This document shows positions 19,617 through 29,719 of a DNA stretch of 64,000 nucleotides, piece after piece. A model generated the notes under the pieces. That model did not search any database. It was not told the origin of the DNA and saw nothing but the letters and a program-made list of their open reading frames with translations. A program made the translations under genes and the position numbers. Location: assembly GCA_032719365.1 (NCBI GenBank), contig CM064875.1, positions 30,898,693 through 30,962,692 of the forward strand, written 5' to 3'. This DNA is from Prinsepia uniflora (lineage: Eukaryota > Streptophyta > Magnoliopsida > Rosales > Rosaceae). Within the stretch, counting starts at the first letter, position 1, and every line of letters begins with the position of its first letter.

Positions 19617-22600
19617 TGTAACGACCCATCCCGGAATTCGGGATTAGATTACTAACTAATCATGATTAGCGGGGTTAATCGGTGATTAGTTGGGCGAATT
19701 CGGACGAACGGTGCAAAATGACCGTTTTGCCCCTAGTCGTGGGTAAAATGTTGACTTTTATTCGGGTAGTCAAATGGACTTTGACCGATGACCGTGACGT
19801 ATTATGGGACGTCACGAGTTCATAGACAAGTGGCACGTTCGATTCCGACGTTCGTGGTGGAAGTTATGACGTTCGGAAGTCCAAGGGCATTTTCGTAATT
19901 TGGACGAAATAAGGGAAAATGTTGACTTTTTGATCAGGGGGTCCGATGGCCGAGGACCGAGGACTGAGGACCGTTAGGAAGGTCTCGATGCCCTGAGTCC
20001 GTAGGCAGGCGGCACGCGTCGATCGGAGCTCGAATGACCAAGTTACGGGTCTAGGACGCGTGAGGGGCATTTTGGTAAATTGTCATGGGAGGGCAAAATG
20101 GTAATTTGGCTGTGGGTTTTGGGACAGCCGTGTATGGCACTGTGGGGTTCCTTTCAGACGGCAGAGCACGGGTGAATTTGTTTATGGGTCACCTGCTTGG
20201 ACTTAGTGTTAGCAATTGTTAATGTTTTGAGTGGGTTGATCAATGCACGGGTGCAATGGTGGGTTGAGAAGGAGCTGCTGGTGTGTCCGAAAATTTGGAG
20301 AAAAGAAACTGAGATTGTCCCCCACACGTGATTGATTTCCCAAGGCCATTGGAGAGGAGAGTGCTAGTAAATTCTTTAGGTAGAGTGAGGACACAGTGAC
20401 AGAAGTCAGTGCAAGCTGTTGATGGTGGTGGTGTGGGGACTGGAAACTGGGCGGTGAGTTTGAATTGAAAAACAGAAAACAGAGCATTTGAATTTCTTTC
20501 ACACTGAGCAGAGCACAGGTCGTGTTGATCGATTAATTGGAGAGTTTGGATCAGTCTCTGGGTGGTGAGTGAGATGGGGAGAGAACGAGTTGAGAGTGAG
20601 GGGGTGGAAGAGAATCTGAAACCCGAAAAACTACAATTTCGAGTCTCATTTTCAAATTTTGATTTGGGCGGCCAATTGATGGCATTGGAGCTGAGTTCGA
20701 GTTTCTAGATGTTCAAACGAGTCGAACGGGATCGGCAGCGAGGGAATTGGTGAGGATATGAGCCCAGACGGCTTGTGAGTTCAGCTTTTGGAATCCCAGT
20801 TGAGTTGGAATGGTTCGAGGGATCCGAGCTCACAATTGAGATCGAATATTGGTTCCTGGTAGTCCTGCGAAGTTTCTGGTTCGACCAATTGCAGAAGAAC
20901 GATGAGGATCAATGGACTCCAAGGAAGAGCTGTGTGTGGTCGTTCATCGGGATTTTGAGCCCAATTAGATGGTCTGAGGTAAGCTAGACTTGCTTGATCT
21001 CACAGAACCTTAATTAAGTCCATATCGAAGCTGATTGATGATTTAATTTTAGGAAACAAGCCGGAATTAAGGGAGACTCAGCCGGGTCGCTTCGCGGGTT
21101 ACCAGACCCGTTTACCAGAGGAACGGGTGAAGGAGGTGATGAACAGTGCTGGGTACTGTAGCGGCGCGTGGGCTCACGCGCAGCCACTCACGGCCGCGCG
21201 TGAGGGCATGTGGGTCCGAATTTCAAGGTGAGTTCAGCACGACTTTTGTCCTATACAATGTACCGACCATTTTAGCGTTGGTTTCAAATTTATCGGACAC
21301 CGTTTCGATGTGGTTTCGAGGGTCCGAAGGTCTATGTTACGTTTTTAATTACCGATTAATTCCTGAAAAATTATGGGGAATTAGTATGTTGTTATTTGAG
21401 ACCTTAATGACCCTGGAATGTAATTTCGGACAGGATTCGGGTTTTCTGGAAAATGCCGGAAATTACGGAACCGCAGGCGGCACGAAACCGAGCTTATTGG
21501 ACGGTGTGTGAGTGGATGTTGCTTTCAAAATTTAATGCATGTATAAACATTTCTATGATTTCTATGACTATGATTATGAATTGTGATTGAGTTCAATTTT
21601 CGTATTTATACGTATTTTTGCTATACATGCGAGTTGTACGTATTTCGAGACTCTAGTTTCGCTTGCGTTTTGATGATGGGTTATTGAATGATTTCATGTG
21701 ATTTGTGCGTATTATGTTTTAAGATGTTGGATTTTGATTGTGAGTATGGTTTACGATTTTGACACGTATTTCGAGAATATCACGGTTTTGCACGTTTTAC
21801 GAGATTTCGAGTATGTTGTGATTTGATCGTGATTTTGGTGATTTAATTGTGGTTTTGATGTCTTGACCTTGAGATTTGGAATATGAGGTGTTTTCCAGGA
21901 TTTAAAACGGATTTTGAAAAAGGTGATTTCGGGCTTGATGCTCGGGGCATAAAAGTAATTTTGATGAACGAGGTTTCGATTTTCAGAAGTTTGAAAACAG
22001 ATTCTTAGTTTGGGTTCGGGATGATGCTTCCGGATGCCGGCTTACAGAATCATTGTTGCGAATTCGAATTCGGGAATGGAAAAGGATTTAATAAAGTGAA
22101 TTGGTCTTATTTTGCATGCCCCGTGTTTAATGATGATTTGATTATGTGGGTGATGTATGATTTGGGGAATTGAATGTGGAAATTCGGACCATGGGTCCTG
22201 TTGTGAAAAATGTGATTTCGGGAGGGATCCCGCATTGTTGTGATTGAGACATGTTTTGGGTTTAAAGACCCGTTAAAAACGGTTTTGGGTTTAAAGACCC
22301 GAGTGCTATTGCTGGAGCACGTTTTGAGTTTAAAGACTCGGTTAATTGATGACGGGGGAGGGCCCTTAATGAGTTTAAAGACTCGTGAGTTTAAAGACTC
22401 GGTTATTGTGATACCCCCGAGGCCTATTAATTATGTTTTGAGTTTAAAGACTCGTTGAAATCCCGGGAAGGCCTGATTACGTGCATGGTTTGAGTTTAAA
22501 GACTCGGGCGCACTGATATCCAGCAAATTGATTGATTGTGATTCATTGATATCCTATGAAGATTGGATGTGTTGGGCAGTGGCCCGGTTTATATGGTGGA

Positions 22601-23054
22601 TGGTTTTGGTAGATGTCGTATCCTTGGATTTTGATTTTGTGGTTTTGGGCTGTGGCCCTGTGTTTATGATTGCGGGCTATGACCCGTAGGTTAAGAAAAG
22701 GAAAAGGTTTTTGATTTTCATATACGGATTTCTTATGTTGAAGATGTAATGGATTGCGAAATGATTTTTCTTGTATGCATGCACTGGTTTTTACTGGGAG
22801 GGTAAAAACGTCTTTCCGTAACTGTTTTATAAACTGAATTCTCTTTGTCCACTCACACCTTTTGGTTTTTTATTGACCCTCCAGGTCGAGGCGCGTTGTT
22901 CGAGGCTGTACGAGGGGCGGAGGCATGAGTAAGCACGTATGGCTATCCCTGGTCTGGCACGAACTGAGGGTAACTTGGGGATTTCAGTCGTCTTGCCAGA
23001 CGGGAGCAGGACTGGGCACGGTTAGCAATGCCCTTTTCGGGGGCGGTCCTGTCA
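19617..23054 (+). repeat. 5' LTR of E2 (3.4 kb)
   Basis: Starts TGTAACGACCCATCCCGGAA, ends GGTCCTGTCA. It carries a GC-rich hairpin GCGCGTG...CACGCGC (21164-21181), seven TTTAAAGA hairpin units (22258-22506), and TGTCCACTCACACCTTTTGG (22848) as in E1 and E4. It is related to E6, E7 and the inverted E5 and E8 LTRs. Confidence 0.85.
22258..22506 (+). repeat. Seven-unit hairpin array in the E2 LTR
   Basis: Units at 22258, 22287, 22326, 22371, 22387, 22440 and 22492. The first two read GGGTTTAAAGACCCG; the other five GAGTTTAAAGACTCG. The arms pair (GGGT/ACCC or GAGT/ACTC) and both arms change together between the two types. Confidence 0.85.
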
Positions 23055-23057
23055 ATT

Positions 23058-23075
23058 TGGTATCAGAGCGCTAGG
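23058..23075 (+). other. Primer-binding site of E2
   Basis: TGGTATCAGAGCGCTAGG, 3 bp after the LTR end; initiator-Met type. Confidence 0.85.
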
Positions 23076-25603
23076 TTGCTGATTCTGTTGCCACATCATG
23101 CCTCCGAAGCGTAAGCCTCGTACGTGACCTGGTAGTGAGACGAGTAGGCGAGGGTGTTTGGGACCCCGTGTTAGATCTCGGATGAGATTGACCCTGGTTT
23201 GAGGGTCAGGTGTCGGGTAGTGCACACTGTGAGCTGCGATTTGCTAGACATAGAATTGCGTGGGTCCCAAGGATGAACGAGACCGGTGGCTGGAAGGCCG
23301 CATCTTTGGGCAATTGTACTATCTCTTAGGCCCTATGGGTCGTATAGAATGTGGTTGAGCGTCGGATATTGCTCGGGGACTGGGTATGCCAGTGATGCCA
23401 TGATTGGTTTGGTATGAGATTGGGCTCAAGAGGAGTCGAGGTGTGGTTGTGGGACTCACGAGGAGTCAGGATTTTGGGTTAGGAATGTGAGATGAGTCAT
23501 GGTAAGGTACCAAGACTCGAGATGAGCCGAAAAGGCTGATGGAACGATTGGCACTTAGGATGCCAAGGACCGGTCATTGGTCAGGTATTGAATGAGTTAG
23601 GAAATTCGAGCTGGATCTTATGGAAATTGCTGAGTGTCGTGGATACATGGTGTAGTGGTAGTAGTTGAGAATTCCGGGGCGTTTAGGGAACGTCCATTGT
23701 GTGGATTGCCATAATGGTGGTACCCCTAGTTGCGGAGTACGAGTAGTGATGCGGGATCGTCGCTCGTTATGAGCGGAGATCTAGGGCCATCAACCTTACA
23801 CCCCGTGTGCTATGTGGATGTTGTATGATGGTACTGGTACTAGCGCTGGTGCTGGTGTCAGTGATGGAGAGTGTGTTGGGCCACTAGTTGGGAGGTGACT
23901 CTGTCTTGATGAACGTACGTTGGTACTTGAGATTCAGTAGGGGTTGAGTGATGGACTGGATGGAATCCAGCGGGGATGGTGAAGCGTTGGGATAAGTCCC
24001 AATAGTGTTGAGGTGATAAGTGATTAATGGATAAGCGGTATATTTGGGGCGTGAGGAAAATCATTGGTGGTTGGTATTCGGAAGTCATCGGGGTTGACTT
24101 CTTATTCTCTGCCCTGACAGATGTTGATCACGGATACCAGAACGATGAGCGTGTATTGGGTGGTGGACCCATGTGTGTTTTGGGGTCATCGGGTAGAGTT
24201 GCATTTCTCGAGGTTGGGGTAAACAGACTCCCATTTTCTGCATGTTGGCAGGCGATGTTGGATGTTTGGTACCGTAGGTGCAGAGAGTTGTGTTGCACTC
24301 GCATAGGATGGATGTTGATGGCATCGTATTGGATCATCCTTGGTCTCTCCTAGGTGGAGTGGCAGGGATCGACATGAGGTAGATAGAGGGGATCCACAGA
24401 GTGGATGTATTACGTTGTTGAGTGAATGATTGAAGGAGAAAATTGTTGAGGAGTGTCGGGTGGTTAACAGGAAATCTAGTGGGTGTAAGACCCTACGGTC
24501 ACGTTCCAGGTGGATCTGTATTATGATGTTGTGGGCCTTAGGCGTGGTGACGATCTAGGAATCGTGGTGTTACCAGTTGGGTGACGTGGTAACGGACTCG
24601 AATTGTGATCGCCTTGATCAGGCTTGGGGTAGAGCTTATCGCTCTGTCATGAATGTTTAGATACGGGAATAGTTTGACCGAACTTTTCTTCGAAGTCATA
24701 AGTGTTTTGACTGAAGGCTTGACTTGTGGATGAGTGGATATCCAACAGGGTCTGATTGGTCAGTCGGAGATATGTGCGATTGGGATTGGCTTCTTTTCGA
24801 AGTCAATCGGATGTGATGTGGTAACCGATTGAGCGGGTATCCGATAGATTCGGGGTTGGTGCGCCTCGGTATTTATGAATGAGATTAGATGCCCCTTTCG
24901 GCATAACTGTTCACACCTTGGTGAGCGTGCATGGATTAGTACATCTTGGATGATGTGTTTGGGGAGTTGATGATTGCGTTACTGGTCGGGTGACCATGGG
25001 ACCTAGAATGGATGATGAGTTGGAATGATCGATTTGTCAAGTATGAGATTAGACAAGAAACCTCAGTGTCAGATTGTGATTGAATGTGAACCTTGTGGTG
25101 GACTTGTGGGAAATGGATGTACGTACCCTGTACGGTGTACGAGGATTGGTCCCGGATAGGCCGAGTGGTATTTAGTGACGGTACGTGGGAGGTACCGGTG
25201 GTTTGGTTATACGCGTTGGCATTCGGCCTAGTTCCGACCCACTTGGAATTTGTTGTGAACTGGACTCGAGCTTGATATATGCCGCAGGGTTGGGCTGCCC
25301 TACGAGATGAGATCGTGTTATTGATCTTACGCTAGTTTGAGTGACACCAATTGGCGGTTGATTGCCGCTTTACTTGGGTGGTAAAGCTTAGCGGTGAAAT
25401 TTAACAAGCGGCATTAACACAGATGGGGTGATCAATTTCACTCGCGGTGGTCGAGCACGATCGATACGGCGTGAGACCGTGATGGGACGTCTGAGTACAG
25501 ACATGTTTGGTGGGTGTACAAGTGTACACAGGCGCGAGATCGACATGTTTTTCCACGAGGTGGATATAGAATAAGGATATTGGTAATTTTGAGGACGAAA
25601 TAC
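23076..25603 (+). other. Interior of E2: gag start relic and non-coding sequence
   Basis: ATGCCTCCGAAGCGTAAGCC at 23099 resembles the gag start of E1 but meets TGA after nine codons. The remaining 2.5 kb has many stops in every frame and no gag, protease, RT or integrase motif that I can see. Parts match the E3 interior (for example 23640-23740 with 45010-45120, and 23925-24030 with 45325-45460), which suggests a shared non-coding backbone and not just random decay. Confidence 0.55.
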
Positions 25604-25619
25604 TTTAAGGGGGGAAGAT
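25604..25619 (+). other. Polypurine tract of E2
   Basis: TTTAAGGGGGGAAGAT directly before the 3' LTR; the usual second-strand primer. Preceded by GAGGACGAAAT, a motif common in front of the tract in these gypsy elements. Confidence 0.8.
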
Positions 25620-26321
25620 TGTAACAACCCATCCCGGAATTCGGGATTAGATTACTAACTAATCATGATTAGCGGGGTTAATCGGTGATTAGTTGGGCGA
25701 ATTCGGACGAACGGTGCAAAATGACCGTTTTGCCCCTAGTCGTGGGTAAAATGTTGACTTTTATTCGGGTAGTCAAATGGACTTTGACCGATGACCGTGA
25801 CGTATTCTGGGACGTCACGAGTTCATAGACAGGTGGCACGTTCGATTCCGACGTTCGTGGTTGAAGTTATGACGTTCGGAAGTCTAAGGGCATTTTCGTA
25901 ATTTGGACGAAATAAGGGAAAATGTTGACTTTTTGATCGGGGGGTTCGATGGCCGAGGATCGAGGACCGTTAGGAAGGTCTCGATGCCCTGAGTCCGTAG
26001 GCAGGCGGCACGCATCGATCGGAGCTCGAATGACCAAGTTACGGGTCTAGGACGCGTGAGGGGCATTTTGGTAAATTGTCATGGGAGGGCAAAATGGTAA
26101 TTTGGCTGTGGGTTTTGGGACAGCCGTGTATGGAACTGTGGGGTTCCTTTCAGACGGCAGAGCATGGGTGAATTTGTTTATGGGTCACCTGCTTGGACTT
26201 AGTGTTAGCAATTGTTAATGTTTTGAATGGGTTGATCAGTGCAGGGGTGAAATGGTGGGTTGAGCAGGAGCTGCTGGTGTGTCCGAAAATTTGGAAAAAA
26301 GAAATGGAGATTGTCCCCCAC
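25620..26321 (+). repeat. Truncated 3' LTR of E2
   Basis: Matches 19617-20328 to the point TTGTCCCCCAC, where E1 integrase sequence takes over without any target duplication. Confidence 0.85.
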
Positions 26322-26353
26322 GCTTTAATATGTAATGGGATCACGATAGAGAC

Positions 26354-26650
26354 GATTGGTGAGGATTGGCCCAGTGGCATACAGATTAATGTTACCCTCA
26401 GAACATTCCAGAGTTCATGATGTATTTCATGTATCGATGCTTCGAAAGTATGTGTATGATGAGTCTCATGTACCCAAGAGACAATCTTTGGAACTAAGAG
26501 AGGATCTGAACATTAAGGAATAACTAGTACGGATTCTAGATCAGAAGGATAGAGAGTTACAAACTATTCCCCTTGTGAAAGTATTGTGAAAGAATTTCTC
26601 CACATTAAAAGCCACACGGGAACTTGAAACATTTTGTGTAATGTCTATGA
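26354..26650 (+). pseudogene. E1 integrase C-terminus and chromodomain remnant
   Basis: The frame reads IGPVAYRLMLP, then SRVHDVFHVSMLRKYVYDESH, and shortly after a stop ILDQKDRELQTIPLVKVL. These match the GPFEIIERIG / HDVFHVSMLRKYLRDDSH / ILDQK...RLVKVLWRNH order in E9 and are typical of chromodomain gypsy integrases, in which the C-terminal chromodomain guides integration to chromatin. Stops at GAATAA and TTGTGA break it. Confidence 0.8.
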
Positions 26651-26952
26651 TGAATGCTGTGTGGTTTGGATTGATTATATAGATTATTGTGATAGTTGTG
26701 TGTTATGAGGACTCGGACGTTGAGCTAGGCTTTATATCTCGAGCGAGTTTTGGTGTGCCTAGCTATGGGGCAGTGGTTTGATGAGGGGCTTTGTGATGAT
26801 GAAGAACCAATTATTGGAAATGTTGTGTGGTTCTTATGATGTTAATTGTGATATTGTGCAAGGTTAAACGTACTTTGCTTTGAGAGATAATTGAGAGATA
26901 ATTTACACTTGTTTACTTGAATTTCAGGAATGAAATTCCCTAAGGGGTAGGT
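26651..26952 (+). other. E1 3' untranslated interior and polypurine tract
   Basis: No coding signal. GAATTTCAGGAATGAAATTCCC is a short inverted repeat near 26919, and CTAAGGGGTAGG just before the LTR is the likely polypurine tract. Confidence 0.6.
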
Positions 26953-29528
26953 TGTGATGACCAGGAAATTCGAAAAAGGGAATTTTGGAAAATTTAAAAG
27001 GAAATGACGATTTTGCCCCTAATTTAAGTGGTCAAAAGTTTACTTTTTTCCGGGATACTATTTTGACTTGTTGTGAAGTGTGTTGCATAGGTCTCGAAAT
27101 GCTGAGTCCGTAAATAGGCAACATGTCGAAATCGGAGTTCGGATGAGGAAATTATGGGTCTAAACTGTTGAGGGACATTTAAGGAAACCAAGGGTAATTT
27201 GGTCTTTTCCTAAATTGGTGAGTGTGTCAACTTGTCTTTGTAAGTGCTGACATCTGTCACCATTAGGCTGGAGTTAGTGACACCACGCGACAAGTGTACG
27301 TGGGTGTTGGGTGTATGTTGCAATGGTGTGTATTTGTGTGTTCAAAACAGAGTGTAATGGCTGGAAAAAAAATCATCCATCCAGCAACCATACGAGAACA
27401 CCCAGTAAGAAATCTAGAGAGGAAAGAGAGAGAGGAAGAGAATGATACGAAGAGAACCCGTGCAAATTTGGGAGGGTTGAACCCGAAAAACCCAGAAAAT
27501 GTGGAAGACAAGCTTGGATTTAAATGTTACATTTTAGAGTTGGATTATCAAAACTGAGGTTAGGATTAGTTTTCTGGGATTCAAACGAATCAAACCAGCA
27601 CAAAAACGAAAGGAATCGATGAGGTTTTGGCCCAAAACAGAGATGACGACTTCTTTGAATTTCAAATTCTAATTCGAGTAATTGAAGGTGTGAAATCATG
27701 AAATTGACTTTGAATTCATGTTTAGAATGATCCTAATATGGTTTGTGGTTTAATAGAATGGAGAAAAAAAATCGAAATTGAACGGATTGAATGATGAATA
27801 GGACCTGCGATACTTTCGAATTCTCGAGCTCGTGTTGGACCATTTTGAGAAAAGAATTTGTGCAATTGACGTCATGGATTCTCAATTGAGATGAATTCGA
27901 TACTATTAGACGATTAAAACGTTGAAATTTAAGCAGAATTGAACGAGAACAATTCGGGCCAATCCTCAGGTCAAAGGACTCGTTTTGCATAGAAACGGAT
28001 TGTCGGGACGATGAACAGTACAGTTGCGTAGGTCTCATGCACAACTTCTTGCTGCGTCGCGTGAGGGTGCGTGGGCACATTTCCCAAGGTACAATCAACA
28101 TAAATTTTGATGAGTTCAATGTAACGAACCTTTTGGCACATGTTTTGAGTCGACCGGATACCGTTTCAATATAGTTTTGTCTATCCGAATTGTATATATA
28201 CGTTTTAAATACGTATTTAAATCCCAAAAAATTAAGGGATTTTTATGTGAGATTATTCGGGGTGTTAATGACCCTCGGTGATGATTGTTGACAGGATTTA
28301 CGATTCCTAGATTTTAAGGAAAAGCATGCAGCCGGAAGCGAGCAGCTTGGACGGTGTGCGGGTGGACTTTGTTTTATAACTATGATGCATGCATAAATGT
28401 TTTAAATGCTTTATCGTATGATTTGAGTTGATATGATTTGAATGATGATTTGATATCATTGCTTGATGCTTTTGTTGATTTAATTATTGATTTATGAACG
28501 ATTTTACGGATTTGCGTGAAAATGACATAGGGCTTTAGACCCAATTGGATAATGATTTTGACTTGGATTTGGGGTCAAATGTGAATACATGTTTGAATTG
28601 ATGGTTTTCGGATTTACAAAATGATGTTTTGGGCTTGAGACCCTGTTGGAAACGCTTTTGACTCAGAGTGCGAGTCCATGTGAATTTGAAAGCAAGGTTG
28701 TAATTTGAATACCGATTTGGTATACTTGATTTGGTGAAATTTGGATTTATGAAATGTGTTATGGACACTGGTTTATGATGGATTTTTGAAAGCTGTTTTG
28801 TGAAATCTATGTCTCGGGCATAGGCTCTGTTGAAATGTTTTGACTCGATTTAAGACATAATTGGTTTTAAAATGAATTTGCTGGATTCGATGAATGTGAT
28901 ATTGAGTTTAAAGACTCGGGAATTTGAATACTCGTTAACCAGGGAAGCGTCATATGATATTGAGTTTAAAGACTTAGGAGTTTAAAGAATCATTAGCTTA
29001 GGAGACCTGATATGGTATTGAGTTTAAAGACTCGGGTGTTTAAAGACTCGGATTCTGATATATGTGATTACTCTGAAATTTACTATTTTTGATTTACCAA
29101 AATTTATGTCTAGATATTTCATATCATGATTTGGTTGGTGAACATGAGTGGGGAAATCATGGTCCATGGGAATTTTGAAACATGTTATGATTTTATCAGT
29201 CCACTATTTATACTTGATTTGATTTCACCCTATTACTCATGTTTTATGATATGCATGCATGTTTTCTAAACTGGAGGGATGAATGATTTTCCTCAAATGT
29301 ATTTATAAATGTTTATTTTGTCCACTCACACCTTTGATGTTTTTATTGACCCTCTAGGCCGTGACACGAATATCTGGGTTGATCGAGAGGCGGAGGCATG
29401 AGTGGGAACTAGTGTGGTTATCCTTTATTTGTCAAGTGCTGAGGGTATTTTTGGAACTTCAGTTGACTTGTCAGATGGAAGCAATACGAGGCATGGTTAT
29501 CAAAGTCCTTCTGGGATGGGTCCTTTCT
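26953..29528 (+). repeat. 3' LTR of E1
   Basis: About 2.58 kb, starts TGTGATGACCAGGAAATTCG, ends near GGGTCCTTTCT, a decayed form of the GGATTCTGTCA end in the left copy. GAGTTTAAAGACTCGGG units lie near 28912 and 29018. Retains a segment near 28030-28200 (TGCGTGGGCAC..., AATGTAACGAACC) missing from the left LTR, so the copies differ by an indel and many substitutions: an old insertion. Confidence 0.82.
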
Positions 29529-29541
29529 TCTGGTACCAAAT

Positions 29542-29719
29542 TGTCATGACCCGACCTTCTCCAACAGGATATTGTCCGCTTTGGGCCCAACCCTCAAGGT
29601 TTTGTTCTCAGGAGCTCACATGCAACTTCCCAGTGGGTCACCCATCTTAGAATTGTACTTTCCCCTACTCGCTTAACTTTGGAGTTCTCCAAGAATATAA
29701 AGCCAGTGAGCTCCGAAAA
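29542..29719 (-). repeat. 5' LTR of the Cassandra-like TRIM, cut by E3
   Basis: Matches 15783-15958 from TGTCATGACCCG to GAGCTCC. Contains the second 5S-like block (29621-29690; minus AACTCCAAAGTTAAGCGAG ... GATGGGTGACCCACTGGGA). It breaks off where the E3 LTR begins; the remaining third was not found later in the window. Confidence 0.68.

Larger units (their letters stand above)
19617..26321 (+). mobile_element. Gypsy-type LTR element E2, non-autonomous, 3' LTR truncated
   Basis: 5' LTR 19617-23054, Met-type primer site, a 2.56-kb interior without recognisable pol, purine tract, and the first ~700 bp of a 3' LTR that stops at 26321. The left flank is CTCGA; the right partner is lost. The two LTR copies are nearly identical over their shared 700 bp; the main difference is a short indel in the GAGGACCGAGGACTGAGGACC stretch of the left copy (near 19955). 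Confidence 0.82.
16133..29528 (+). mobile_element. Ty3/gypsy element E1 (Tekay-like), inserted in the Cassandra-like TRIM and invaded by E2
   Basis: 5' LTR 16133-18618, primer site, gag/protease remnants to 19616, then E2 (19617-26321), then integrase C-terminus and chromodomain remnants (26354-26650), purine tract and 3' LTR 26953-29528. Target duplication TCTGA/TCTGG (one change). RT, RNase H and most of integrase are absent: the left break is in protease, the right in the integrase C-terminus, so several kb of pol disappeared with the 3' end of E2. Confidence 0.8.

Noticed and set aside
24027..24353. 108-codon frame in the E2 interior
   Set aside because: No recognised motif, surrounded by stops, not matched by the homologous E3 interior as a protein.
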